A stretch of DNA of 64,000 bases from JAFECT01 sp035551675. GTDB taxonomy: Bacteria; Pseudomonadota; Alphaproteobacteria; Caulobacterales; Caulobacteraceae. How positions within the stretch are numbered: the stretch's first letter is position 1; the number at the start of each line of letters is the position of its first letter. Position numbers and translations under genes: made by a program. The stretch lies in the NCBI GenBank assembly GCA_035551675.1, contig DASZMV010000067.1:43112-107111 (forward strand), in the 5' to 3' direction. This document shows positions 50,876-61,723 of the stretch, piece after piece. The notes under the pieces were generated by a model. That model saw nothing but the letters and a program-made list of their open reading frames with translations. It did no database searches and was not told where the DNA came from.

Positions 50876-52045
50876 CTAACCGGCGGCCAGCTCGGCCATG
50901 ACGGCGGCGTAGCCCCACTCGAGCCAGGGCGTGAGCGCCTCGACGTCCTCGCGGTCGACCGTGCAGCCGCACCAGATGCGCAGGCCTGGAGGGGCCATGC
51001 GGTGGGAGTTGATGTCGAAGGCCACGCCCTCGCGCTCGAGCAGGCTGCAGAGCTTGGCCCCGAACTCGGCCTTGCCGGCCGGCGGCAGGCTGCGGATCGC
51101 CGGATCGACGAACTCCAGCACCACCGAGGTCTCCGACCGGAAGGCCCGGTCCTTCACCAGAAATTCGATCCACGGCGTCTTGGCGACCCAGGCGTCGAGC
51201 ACCGCGAAGTTGTCGTGGGTGCGCCGGATCAACTCCGCCACGCCGCCGACGCGCGAGGCCCAGCGCAGGCCGTCGATCCAGTCCTCGACGGTGAGCATGG
51301 AATAGGTGTTGAACGGCGCGCCGCCGATCAGCTCTTCGTCGGGGCGTCCGTCCTTCTGCAGCCGCAGCACCTTGGGCACCGGCCGCGTCGGCTTGTAGGT
51401 CGACAACCGCTCCATCGCGCGCGGCGACAGCACGATCACGCCGACGCCCGCCTCGCCGCCCAGCGCCTTCTGGAACGAGAAGGTGACGACATCGAGCTTG
51501 CGCCAATCGAGCGGCATGGCGAAGGCGGCCGAAGTTGCGTCGCAGATGGTCAGGCCTTCGCGATCGGCTGCGATAAAATCGGCGTTGGGCACGCGCGCGC
51601 CGGAGGTCGTGCCGTTCCAGACGAAGACGAGATCCTTGTTCGGATCGACGCGCGACAGATCGCTCATCTCGCCGTAGGGCGCGTCGAACGATTCCGCTTC
51701 GACGTCGAGATGCTTGAGCAGGTCGGCGGCCCACACCTGGCCGAAATTCTCGTAGGCGAGACTCTGCACCGGACGCGGGCCGAGCAGCGACCACATCGCC
51801 GCCTCCATGGCGCCGGTGTCGGAGCCCGGCGTGAAGGTGACGCGATAGTCGGCGGGGACCTGCAGCACGTCGCGGGTCAACTCGATCGCCTGCTTCAACC
51901 GCGCCAGCACCGCCGGTGCGCGGATGCCGCGCCCGAGCAGCGCCGAGTTCAAAGCCTCGGGCGTCCAGCCCGGCCGCTTCACCGTAGGGCCGGAGGAGAA
52001 CCAGGGACGTTCGGGGCGGCGGGACGGTTTTTCCAGCGCGTTCAT
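50876..52045 (-). CDS. serC: Phosphoserine aminotransferase
   Basis: A PLP class V aminotransferase of serine and vitamin B6 synthesis that converts 3-phosphohydroxypyruvate to phosphoserine. The 389-residue protein carries the PLP lysine in TFSFQKALGGEAGVGV, RPWFSSGPTVKRPGW near the N-terminus, and FVWNGTTSGARVPN. The ATG at 52045 has AGAGAGC upstream. The usual alphaproteobacterial partner serA is not in this interval; purA follows instead. Confidence 0.93.
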   Translation of the reverse strand: MNALEKPSRRPERPWFSSGPTVKRPGWTPEALNSALLGRGIRAPAVLARLKQAIELTRDVLQVPADYRVTFTPGSDTGAMEAAMWSLLGPRPVQSLAYENFGQVWAADLLKHLDVEAESFDAPYGEMSDLSRVDPNKDLVFVWNGTTSGARVPNADFIAADREGLTICDATSAAFAMPLDWRKLDVVTFSFQKALGGEAGVGVIVLSPRAMERLSTYKPTRPVPKVLRLQKDGRPDEELIGGAPFNTYSMLTVEDWIDGLRWASRVGGVAELIRRTHDNFAVLDAWVAKTPWIEFLVKDRAFRSETSVVLEFVDPAIRSLPPAGKAEFGAKLCSLLEREGVAFDINSHRMAPPGLRIWCGCTVDREDVEALTPWLEWGYAAVMAELAAG

Positions 52046-52146
52046 GGGGCTTGCTCTCTCCGGTTCAGCATGGGGACGCAAGAGCGCCGGCGCCACGCTT
52101 CAATGAAATCGTCCGTACAGGGCGCGTCGTGCGCGAACCCACTATT

Positions 52147-52279
52147 CCGTCGCCCTTGGGCTTGTCCCGAGGGCTTATCGTTCCGCAAGCTCTGACGCCT
52201 GGTGAACGCGCGCCGCTCCAAGAGCCATCGATCGCGTTCCGACACCAACCATGGGCCCTCAAGCCCGAGGGTGACGGGC
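52147..52279. repeat. Intergenic palindromic element (REP/MITE-like), copy 2
   Basis: The left arm at 52147-52176 (CCGTCGCCCTTGGGCTTGTC and on) pairs imperfectly with 52251-52279 (GGGCCCTCAAGCCCGAGGGT). Arms share the CCGTCnCCC and GGGCTTGTCCCG sequence with the element at 36971-37136. There is no coding potential. It fills most of the 246-bp gap between the serC start and the PhzF stop. Confidence 0.6.
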
Positions 52280-52291
52280 GTTAGGGTTGCG

Positions 52292-53104
52292 CTAGAGCCG
52301 CAGCCGGCCTTCCAGCATGGTGCGGGCGCGGCCTTTCAGGCGGATGCGGTCGGCGCGCAGTTCGGTCGCGATGTCGGCGCCGCGGCCGGGGTAGGCTTGG
52401 TGGAACTTCACCTCCGCCTTGCCGAGCTTGCCCGCGAACAGTGGGCCGAGGATGCAGTGCATGGAGCCGGTCGCCGGGTCTTCAGGAATGCCGGAGCCGG
52501 GCGCGAAGAAGCGGTCGATGACGTCGTAGTCGGGATCGTCCGACGGCGCCGCGACGCAGATGTTGCCGCGACCGCCGGTGGCTTCGCCCGCGATGGGTTC
52601 CAGGGCGGCGATATTGGGCGCGAGGCCGCGCACGATCTTAGCGTCGTCATAAAGCGCGACGAGATAGGCGCCGGCCCAGACCTCCTTCGGTTCGGCGCCG
52701 AGCGCCTGCGCCAGACCGGCGGGAACGTCGGTGCGCTTGGGCGGATCGGCGGGGAAGTCCATCTCGTAGAGCGCGCCCTTGCGGTAGACGATCAGGTGGC
52801 CCGACACGCGCGTCTCGAACACGATGGCGTCGGCCCCCAGCTCGAGTTCGTCGAACAGTACGTGCGCCGAGGCGAGCGTCGCGTGACCGCAGAGCGGCAC
52901 CTCGAGTTTGGGCGTGAACCAGCGCAGGCCGAAGCGGTCCGGTTGATCGGTCTTCAGGAGGAAGGCTGTCTCCGCCTGATTGTTCTCGGCGGCGAGCGAC
53001 TGCATCCAGGCGTCATCGGGCCAAGCCGAAAACGGCTCGACCACGCAGGCCTGATTGCCCTTGAAGGCTTCCGCGGCGAAGGCGTCGACGGTCCACTGGC
53101 GCAT
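52292..53104 (-). CDS. PhzF-family isomerase/epimerase-like protein
   Basis: A 270-residue protein of the phenazine-biosynthesis PhzF/DAP-epimerase-like fold. The catalytic glutamate lies in NNQAETAFL, and hallmark segments are VPLCGHATLASAHVLF and EDPATGSMHCILGPLF. Most bacterial members outside phenazine clusters have unknown substrates. There are no phz genes here, so phenazine synthesis is not implied. The start at 53104 (MRQWTVDAF) matches the family; an upstream Met at 53155 is possible. Confidence 0.86.
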   Translation of the reverse strand: MRQWTVDAFAAEAFKGNQACVVEPFSAWPDDAWMQSLAAENNQAETAFLLKTDQPDRFGLRWFTPKLEVPLCGHATLASAHVLFDELELGADAIVFETRVSGHLIVYRKGALYEMDFPADPPKRTDVPAGLAQALGAEPKEVWAGAYLVALYDDAKIVRGLAPNIAALEPIAGEATGGRGNICVAAPSDDPDYDVIDRFFAPGSGIPEDPATGSMHCILGPLFAGKLGKAEVKFHQAYPGRGADIATELRADRIRLKGRARTMLEGRLRL

Positions 53105-53246
53105 GGCGCGGAGATAGTCCGGTGCGGCGACGCTTTCCACCGGCGCCCGCCGCACAGCCGGTCAATTTTTCTGACAGGGCGGAAAGAAACGCTGAGCCGA
53201 CCTCAGGCATCGACCGCGATCTTCGCCAATGTCTCCGGCGCCGGCA

Positions 53247-54074
53247 TCATCGTCCCGACCAGAAGTGGCCGAGCGGTCCATGACCCTTGCCGAGGCCGGG
53301 CGCGTGCCGGATCGCCTCGGCGGTGTAGGCCCAGCCCTCGCCCACCGCCTCGATCAGCGGCCAGCCGAGAGCCAGACCGGTGGCGATGGCCGAGGCCAGG
53401 GTGCAGCCGGTTCCGTGGGTGTGGCGCGTCTTCAGGCGCGGACCTTCGAACAGGGTTTCGCCGTCGGGCGTGACCAGGAGGTCGATGACGGTCGAGCCGC
53501 GCGCGTGGCCGCCCTTCAGCAACACCGCCCCGGCCCCCATCGCCAGAAGCGCCTCGGCGGCGCGGCGGCGATCGTCGAGTGTCGCGCAGGCGAGGCCGGT
53601 CAGGGCCTCGGCTTCGGGGATGTTGGGGGTGATCAGGGTCGCGCGGGGAACGATCCGGCTGCGGAACAGCTTCAGCGCCCCGGGCTCGAGCAGGACCGCG
53701 CCGGAGGTGGAGACCAGGACCGGGTCGATCACGGCGGGGAGCCGCTTCGCCGGGCCCGCCAGCAGGCTCGCCACCGCGCGTACGGTCTCGGCCGTGCCGA
53801 GCATGCCGGTCTTGACCGCATCGGCCCCGAGGTCGGCCAGCACCGCCTTGGCCTGAGCCTCGACCACCTTGGCCGGGACCTGGAAGATTTGGCGCACGCC
53901 CTTGGTGTCCTGGACGGTGACGGCCGTCAGGGCGGTCAGGGCGTAGCCGCCGAGCGCGCTTATGGTCTTCAGGTCGGCCTGGATCCCCGCCCCCGCCCCG
54001 GGGTCCGATCCGCCGATGGCCAACACTCGGCCTTTTGCATTCTTTGCTTTTTTCGGGCCCATGAGCCGTGGCAT
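53247..54074 (-). CDS. thiD: Hydroxymethylpyrimidine/phosphomethylpyrimidine kinase
   Basis: A ribokinase-fold enzyme of thiamine synthesis that phosphorylates HMP and HMP-P. The 275-residue protein has IGGSDPGAGAGIQADLKT, ALTAVTVQDTKGV, the anion-hole and base in HTHGTGCTLASAIA, and PNIPEAEALTG. There are two possible Mets (54074 and 54062). It is divergent from a small conserved gene, with about 40 bp between starts, so the two promoters overlap. Confidence 0.92.
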   Translation of the reverse strand: MPRLMGPKKAKNAKGRVLAIGGSDPGAGAGIQADLKTISALGGYALTALTAVTVQDTKGVRQIFQVPAKVVEAQAKAVLADLGADAVKTGMLGTAETVRAVASLLAGPAKRLPAVIDPVLVSTSGAVLLEPGALKLFRSRIVPRATLITPNIPEAEALTGLACATLDDRRRAAEALLAMGAGAVLLKGGHARGSTVIDLLVTPDGETLFEGPRLKTRHTHGTGCTLASAIATGLALGWPLIEAVGEGWAYTAEAIRHAPGLGKGHGPLGHFWSGR

Positions 54075-54116
54075 ATCGCTGTCGGAACCCCCGCGCTAGG
54101 GAAGGACGAGGGCGAA

Positions 54117-54446
54117 GTGCCGGAACAACTGACCTGGGAAAACGCCGAGAAGACGCTGGTCGGCAAGCTGACGCTGGTCGAGCTTCAGCATGTGGACGCG
54201 CGCGGCAAGCAGCTCCTGCTCGAACACGCCTACGGCACCATCGCGTCCGTCGACCAGAAGAACGGCATCTTCATCGACTGCCAGGGCATCCGCACCGGCA
54301 CCAAGCTGGCCCTGCCCGGCGAACTGTCGCCGTTCAAGGCGGCGCGGCCGGGTCTGTACAAGCTGGAAACCACCGGCGAAGAAATCGAAGACCCGGACTT
54401 CTTCTCGACCTGGACGATCACCCACAAGGATCAGCTGGCGGTTTAA
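54117..54446 (+). CDS. Conserved hypothetical protein, 109 aa
   Basis: A compact soluble protein starting at GTG 54117 after GGAAGGACGAGGGCGAA. It reads PEQLTWENAEKTLVGKL at the start and contains ASVDQKNGIFIDCQGI and TGTKLALPGELSPF; the alternation of polar and hydrophobic residues suggests a beta-rich fold. No signal peptide, membrane segment or catalytic motif. I do not recognise a family. Codon use and the ribosome-binding site support a real gene. Confidence 0.7.
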   Translation: MPEQLTWENAEKTLVGKLTLVELQHVDARGKQLLLEHAYGTIASVDQKNGIFIDCQGIRTGTKLALPGELSPFKAARPGLYKLETTGEEIEDPDFFSTWTITHKDQLAV

Positions 54447-54487
54447 CCTCCTTACCCGTGAGCGACAGCGAACGGGGGAGTAGTGTT

Positions 54488-55287
54488 TCACGCGTCCGAG
54501 ATCCGCTCCCACACATCCAACGCCTGCCGCGTCTCGCGCACATCGTGCACGCGGATGGCGTGGGCGCCTTTGGACGCGCCCCAGAGCGCTGCGGCCAGCG
54601 AGCCGCCGATGCGGTCGGCGGTGGTTTCGGCCTGGGCGTCGATGGTGCGGATGAAGCTCTTGCGGCTGACGCCCAGCACCACCGGAAAGCCGGCCGCCAT
54701 CAGAACGTCGAGACGTTTCAGCAGGGCGAGGTTGTGCGCCAGGGTCTTGCCGAAGCCGATGCCCGGATCGAGCCAGATCTTCTCGCGCTTCACGCCCGCC
54801 TTCAGCGCAACATAGGCCGCGTCCTTCAGCGTGGTGCGCACCTCGCGCACCACGTCCTTGTACTGCGGCGCCAGCTGCATGGTGCGCGGCTCGCCCTGCA
54901 TGTGCATGAGGATGAGGCCGCAGCCCAGCTCGGCCGCGACGCGCGCGCTCGACGCGTCGCCGCGCAGCGAGGTCACATCGTTCCAGATCGTCGCGCCCGC
55001 CGCCATCGCGGCCCGCGCAACGCCGGGCTTCATCGTATCCACCGAAATCGCCGCGCCGCAATCGGCGCGCAGCTTCGCGATCACCGGAACCACGCGCGCG
55101 ATCTCGTCGGCTTCGCTGACCGGCTCCGCGCCCGGGCGCGTGCTCTCGCCGCCAACGTCGAGAATGTCGGCGCCGTCCGCCGCGAGTTGCAGCCCATGCG
55201 CAACAGCGGCCGCCTCATCGAAGAAGCGGCCGCCGTCGGAAAAGCTGTCGGGGGTGACATTCACCACCCCCATGATCAGAGGCGTCG

Positions 55288-55291
<4 letters not shown>
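54488..55291 (-). CDS. folP: Dihydropteroate synthase
   Basis: A TIM-barrel enzyme that joins p-aminobenzoate to the pterin in folate synthesis; target of sulfonamides. The 267-residue protein has MGVVNVTPDSFSDGGRFFD, DVGGESTRPGAEPV, DPGIGFGKT and VVLGVSRKSFI, the conserved substrate-binding loops. The start is GTG at 55291, overlapping the ftsH stop (GTGA), so it is co-transcribed with ftsH. Confidence 0.95.
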
Positions 55292-57219
<1,928 letters not shown>

Positions 57220-57256
57220 TCCGTCCTCGACCAATGGGCGCGGGGAGGCGCCGCGA

Positions 57257-58564
57257 TCAACATAGGGAAGCGATGGGATCGGCGCCACGCGGCAGGTTGG
57301 CGATCTCCCCCTCCTGCGCGACGAGGCCGCAGGCGGCCCTGAGCCTTTGCCCCACCAGCACGCGGACCCGCCCGGCCTCGGCTGCAAGAACAGGGCTGGC
57401 GCCTTGGGCCGCGATCAGGACCGGCAGTGTCGGCCGAGCATGGGGTGAAAACCTCATGATTTCCTGACGTTGCGGACGTGGGATTGCCGCGGCCAGACCC
57501 TTCAGCGCACGGATTTCTCCGCCGCTCGCGTGTTCCACCTCGAACCGCCCGTCCCAGATCGAAGAGCTGCCGGAAGCCAGGGCCAGGGGGGCGAGACCGC
57601 CGCGAGCCGTCTCGCCGGCGTCGCGCAGGACCCGCACCTGATCCGCGGCCGCCTCGATCCGGGCCCCGCGCAGCGTTGCGGTGAAGCTTTCACCCGCCTC
57701 CAGCCGGGCGGCGATTCGTGCGAGCTGGTCGCCCCGGGGCGGAAGGGTCCCGCCCGAGGCGCAGAGCACGGCCGCCGCCAGAAAAGCGCGGGGCGTATCC
57801 CGGGTTCGAGGCCAGCCGATCACCCCCGCCTCGTCCACCGTCGCCGTCTGGGCCGCGTGGGTCACCGCCGGATCGATGTCCGACGGGAGGTCGATGTCGT
57901 CGCCGGGACGGAGCGCGGTGCGCGCGCGGCTGCGGGCGTAGCGGAGGTCGGCGTTGGCGGGGTCCTCGATCCAGTCGAGACCGCGCGCGCGGAGATGGTC
58001 GCGCAATTCGGCCCGGCTGACGTCTAGCAGCGGGCGGAGCAGGAACACGCCGCGGCCCTGTGGCCACGCCGGCGACGGTGACCATTCGCGCACGCGACCG
58101 AGTGTCGAGCCTTCGGCTCGCATCAGCTCCGCTTCGCGAACGTCGTCGCGCGTGTGTCCGAACAGCACAACGCCGGCGCCGGCTTCGCGCGCCGCATCGG
58201 CGATCAGGGCGTGGCGCGCGTCGCGCGCGGCGGCCTGCAATCCCGTCGACGGTTTCGCATCTCCCCAGACAAGGCCGCGCCAGTCGGCGCCAAAGCGCGT
58301 CGCGGCGTCGCGCGCAAAGGCGGTCCACCTTGCGCTGTCGGCTTGCACGCGGTGGTCGACGGTGAGGACGAGAAGTCTGCGGCCGTGCGTCCTCGCCCAG
58401 TCAACAGCGAGGCTCAGCAGCGCCAGGGAATCGCCCCCGCCGGACAGCGCGACGGCCAGCGGCGCGTCGATGTCGCGGCTCAGGCGGCGGTCGAGAATCG
58501 GCCGGACGCGGGCTTGCAGGTCCGGGGTGTTTTCAGCTTGGCGTTCGGCGGTCAGCGCCCGCAC
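57257..58564 (-). CDS. tilS: tRNA(Ile)-lysidine synthetase
   Basis: The enzyme that adds lysidine to C34 of tRNA(Ile2) so that it reads AUA. The 435-residue protein has the PP-loop ATPase motif ALSGGGDSLALL at about residue 32, VDHRVQADS, and GHTRDDVREAELMR followed by LRPLLDVSRAELRDHL, which is typical of TilS. The GTG at 58564 overlaps the cpoB stop by 13 bp; the longer frame to 58849 lies inside cpoB and is rejected. The C-terminal domain is weakly conserved. Confidence 0.9.
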   Translation of the reverse strand: MRALTAERQAENTPDLQARVRPILDRRLSRDIDAPLAVALSGGGDSLALLSLAVDWARTHGRRLLVLTVDHRVQADSARWTAFARDAATRFGADWRGLVWGDAKPSTGLQAAARDARHALIADAAREAGAGVVLFGHTRDDVREAELMRAEGSTLGRVREWSPSPAWPQGRGVFLLRPLLDVSRAELRDHLRARGLDWIEDPANADLRYARSRARTALRPGDDIDLPSDIDPAVTHAAQTATVDEAGVIGWPRTRDTPRAFLAAAVLCASGGTLPPRGDQLARIAARLEAGESFTATLRGARIEAAADQVRVLRDAGETARGGLAPLALASGSSSIWDGRFEVEHASGGEIRALKGLAAAIPRPQRQEIMRFSPHARPTLPVLIAAQGASPVLAAEAGRVRVLVGQRLRAACGLVAQEGEIANLPRGADPIASLC

Positions 58565-59496
58565 CTGGCCTTGGACTTCAGCGAGGCGGCGCGCGACTTC
58601 ACCGAGGCGGTGGCTTCTTTGGCGTAGCGATGCTCGAACTCGCCGAGCGTCGCGCAGGCGTCCTTGTCGTGGCCGAGGTTGGAGAAGGCCTGCGCCAGTT
58701 TCACTGTCGCATCGGGCGCCCACTTCGAACGCGGCCAGTCCTTCAAAGACGCGGCGTATTCCAGCGCCGAGTTCGGCTGGTCGTCGCGGACGTAATAGGT
58801 CTCCGCGAGACGATAGTGCGCTTCCGGAGTCTCCGGCGCCTTGGGCCATTTGGCGACGAAGTCGGCGAAGGCTTTCGACGCGCTGGAGTAATCACCGTTG
58901 GTCATCAGCGACATGGCGGCGTGAAACTCCGCAGCGGAGTCGCCGGCGGGCGCGGCGCCCATGCCCGCGACCGGCGCCGAACCGTCAGGCGCCGCGGGCG
59001 GTTGCGCGGCGGCGGCCGCGGCGGCCTGCGCCTTTTCGATGTCCGCGATCTTGCCTTCGAGGACGGTGACGCGGTCGGCCAGCGCCTGATTGGCCGCGCG
59101 GGCGTCGGCCTCGGCCTTGTGGCTCTTATCGAGTTCAAGGTTGGCCGTATCCAGGTCGCCGTTGACCTTGCGCAGCGCTGACTCCAGGTCGCCGATGCGG
59201 GCGGTGATCTCGTCGGCGCGCGCCTCCAGCGCCACCACCTCGGGGTCGGGCTCGATCAGGTTGGGCGGGGCGCGGTCGGGCTTGAGCCGCGCGATGGTGT
59301 TCTCGAGCCGCTCGACAGAGCGTTCAAGGCGGTCGAGCCGCTTCTTGTCCCACTCGACACCGGCAGGCTGGCCCTGGACGGCCGAAACCGGGCCGTCCTG
59401 GCTGAGTGCGGGCGCGGACGCAACCACGGTGAACAGCAGGGCGCCCGCGAGCGCTGCCGGGAGAATGCGCCGAGACAAAAAGATCTGGGAAATCAT
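58552..59496 (-). CDS. cpoB: Tol-Pal system protein CpoB/YbgF
   Basis: A 314-residue periplasmic protein that coordinates the Tol-Pal machine with peptidoglycan synthesis. A signal peptide (ALAGALLFTVVASAPALS) is followed by a coiled-coil region with many Leu/Glu/Arg heptads, an Ala/Pro linker, and C-terminal TPR repeats (FHAAMSLMTNGDYSSASKAF, PEAHYRLAETYY). The order pal-cpoB matches the usual operon. The ATG at 59496 is used, not the upstream in-frame Met at 59526. Confidence 0.9.
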   Translation of the reverse strand: MISQIFLSRRILPAALAGALLFTVVASAPALSQDGPVSAVQGQPAGVEWDKKRLDRLERSVERLENTIARLKPDRAPPNLIEPDPEVVALEARADEITARIGDLESALRKVNGDLDTANLELDKSHKAEADARAANQALADRVTVLEGKIADIEKAQAAAAAAAQPPAAPDGSAPVAGMGAAPAGDSAAEFHAAMSLMTNGDYSSASKAFADFVAKWPKAPETPEAHYRLAETYYVRDDQPNSALEYAASLKDWPRSKWAPDATVKLAQAFSNLGHDKDACATLGEFEHRYAKEATASVKSRAASLKSKARCGR

Positions 59497-59549
59497 GGCC
59501 TCATCCTCAACGCGATCTCGGGCCACAATGCGGCGAGCGTCCCGGTAAG

Positions 59550-59583
59550 AAAAGGGCCTACAGCGATGGTTCGCTGCAGGCCC
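59550..59583 (-). terminator. Hairpin with T-run between pal and cpoB
   Basis: On the minus strand AGGGCCTGCAGCGA pairs with TCGCTGTAGGCCCT (one mismatch) around a 4-base loop and is followed by TTTTCTT. It sits 29 bp after the pal stop, so it could attenuate transcription into cpoB-tilS-ftsH. Confidence 0.65.
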
Positions 59584-59611
59584 TCGGTCTCAAGCAACTT
59601 GGTCGCAGGTC

Positions 59612-60163
59612 TCAGCGCGACCCGGACGTGATCTGGGTGTGGCCGTTGCGGTTGTGCGCCCAGGCGTCTTCGCCCGAACCGGGGTCGATGGGACGCTCCT
59701 TGCCGTAGGAGATCACCTCAATGCGGGCAGGGTCGACGCCGCGGCCCACCAGGAAATCCCGGATCGAATTGGCCCGGCGGGCGCCCAGGGCGAAATTGTA
59801 TTCCCGCGTGCCGCGTTCGTCGCAGTTGCCTTCGATGCGGATGCGGACGGCGCGATAGCGGTTCAGCCATGCGGCCTGGGCCTCGAGCACCGGGGCGGCG
59901 TCGGGGCGGACGGCGTACTGATCCAGGTCGAAATAGACCCGGTCGCCGGCGTTGATAACGAAGTCGCGCTCGGAGCCCGGGATCGGGGCTTCGGGACCGC
60001 TGGAAACCGGGCCGCCGCTGGGGCTGGCCGGAGCGGTAAAGGACTCGCCGGCTGAACTGGGACCAGGCGTCGGCGCGGGCTTGGGCTTCGACGCGCAGGC
60101 GGCCAGGGACGCCAGAGCGAGCGCCAGTACGGCGGCGCGCATGAATTGCCGGTTTGCGATCAT
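59612..60163 (-). CDS. pal: Peptidoglycan-associated lipoprotein Pal
   Basis: A 183-residue outer-membrane lipoprotein with an OmpA-like peptidoglycan-binding domain. The lipobox is SLAACAS, followed by a Pro/Ser linker. The OmpA-C domain includes RIRIEGNCDERGTREYNFAL and RRANSIRDFLVGRGV. It binds TolB and peptidoglycan. The start is ATG at 60163 with GAGAGG upstream; Met8 at 60142 is an alternative. Confidence 0.95.
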   Translation of the reverse strand: MIANRQFMRAAVLALALASLAACASKPKPAPTPGPSSAGESFTAPASPSGGPVSSGPEAPIPGSERDFVINAGDRVYFDLDQYAVRPDAAPVLEAQAAWLNRYRAVRIRIEGNCDERGTREYNFALGARRANSIRDFLVGRGVDPARIEVISYGKERPIDPGSGEDAWAHNRNGHTQITSGSR

Positions 60164-60322
60164 CCTCTCACCTCACGACGGGACCAGTCCGAACGGGGAC
60201 GTTGGAGGTGCACTAAAGCGCCGAACGCCGGTCCGTGCAGAGCTAATTCACCTATGAGGCGTCGAACCGCAACGCTTACCCCGAACTTACGCCCGAACTT
60301 ACGGCCGAACGAACGCCCGGAC

Positions 60323-61624
60323 CTACTTGCGCAGCGGCGACCAGGCCGGGTCGGAGGCGTCCAGCGTATAGGGCGCGGCGTGGGAAACCCGGCCGGTGAT
60401 GTCGACCATCCACAGGTGCGGCTCGCCGCCCTGGGCCTGGCGATGGAACATGATGTAGCGGCCGTTGGGGGCCCAGGTCGGGCCCTCCTCGAAGTAGGAG
60501 GTCGAGAGGATTTTCTCGCCGCCGCCGTCCGGCGCCATGATGCCGATGGAGAAGCCGCCGCCCTGTTGCTTGGTAAAGGCGATCAGGTCGCCGGTAGGCG
60601 ACCAGACCGGGGTGTTGTAGCGGCCGCCGCCCTGCGAGATGCGGCGCACGCCCGAGCCGTCGGCGTTCATCACATAGAGCTGCGGCGACCCCGAACGGTC
60701 GGAGTTGAACACCATGCGCCGGCCGTCCGGCGAGAACGACGGTGAGGTGTCGATGCCAGGATCGACGGTCAAGCGCACCTTCGACTGGGTGCGCAGGTCC
60801 ATCACCCAGATGTCCGTGTTGCCGCCGATGGTCTGCGAATAGGCGACCTTGTCGCCGTCGGGCGAGAACGACGGCGAGAACACCAGGCCCGAGATGTGGC
60901 CGAGCGATTCCGAACGCGTCGTCTCGAGGTTCAACAGGTGGATCTCGGTCTGGTTGTCGGACAGGGTCATGTAGGTGACCTGCTGACCGTTCGGCGAATA
61001 GTGCGGCATCATCACTTGCGATGTGCTGCTCGAGGTCAGGTACTGCGGATTGGCGCCGTCCTGATCCATGATCGCCAGCTTTTTCACGCGATGGCCGCGC
61101 GGCCCGCTTTCGGCGACGAACACGACCTGGGTGTCGAAGAAGCCGGTCTGGCCGGTCACCTTCTCGTAGATCTGGTCGGCGATCTTATGCGCGATGCGGC
61201 GCCAGTTTTCCGGCGTGGTGGTGAAGGTGGTGTCGAGCAGGTCGTTGGCCCCCGGCACATCCCACAGCCGATACGACACGCGCAGGCGACCGTCGGAATC
61301 CTGCGTTCCCGCGCCGTCGACCAGGGTCTGGGCGTTGACCTTCTTCCAGTCATCGAAATTGGGCCGCACGTTCACGTCGGGCGACTTGTCGACGAAGCCG
61401 GCCGGATCGATCGGTTTGAAATAGCCCGAACGTTCGAGGTCGGCGGACACCACCTGGGCGATCTCGGCGCCGTGCTCGCCGGCGAAGGGCGCGATGGCGA
61501 TGGGCATGGGCGCGATCGTGCCCGAGTTCACGTCCACCACGATGTCGGCCTCGGCGCCGCGCGGGCTGGTGTCGAACGCGACAAGCACGGCGGCCACGGC
61601 GACGAACAGAATGCGAAGGCGCAT
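60323..61624 (-). CDS. tolB: Tol-Pal translocation protein TolB
   Basis: A 433-residue periplasmic beta-propeller protein that bridges TolA and Pal. A signal peptide precedes DIVVDVNSGTIAPMPIAIAP, the N-terminal domain characteristic of TolB, followed by WD40-like PD40 repeats such as DGRRMVFNSDRSGSPQLYVM and SPTGDLIAFTKQ. Full length. The 159-bp gap to pal holds a short imperfect tandem repeat of CCGAACTTACG at about 60275-60315. Confidence 0.95.
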   Translation of the reverse strand: MRLRILFVAVAAVLVAFDTSPRGAEADIVVDVNSGTIAPMPIAIAPFAGEHGAEIAQVVSADLERSGYFKPIDPAGFVDKSPDVNVRPNFDDWKKVNAQTLVDGAGTQDSDGRLRVSYRLWDVPGANDLLDTTFTTTPENWRRIAHKIADQIYEKVTGQTGFFDTQVVFVAESGPRGHRVKKLAIMDQDGANPQYLTSSSTSQVMMPHYSPNGQQVTYMTLSDNQTEIHLLNLETTRSESLGHISGLVFSPSFSPDGDKVAYSQTIGGNTDIWVMDLRTQSKVRLTVDPGIDTSPSFSPDGRRMVFNSDRSGSPQLYVMNADGSGVRRISQGGGRYNTPVWSPTGDLIAFTKQQGGGFSIGIMAPDGGGEKILSTSYFEEGPTWAPNGRYIMFHRQAQGGEPHLWMVDITGRVSHAAPYTLDASDPAWSPLRK

Positions 61625-61723
61625 GGCGGGCGGGTCCTTAAAGCTCAGCTGGGCGACTATAACCGCCCTGATGGTTGTGCGCCCAATCGTTTTGGGAACG
61701 GAACAAGGCGAAGTTTCGGCGGC

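Noticed and set aside
57257..58849. tilS starting at 58849 (530 codons)
   Set aside because: The extra 95 codons lie inside cpoB and do not resemble TilS; the GTG at 58564 fits the family start.
60275..60315. Tandem CCGAACTTACG repeat near pal and tolB as a regulatory array
   Set aside because: Only two to three imperfect copies, too short and degenerate to interpret.
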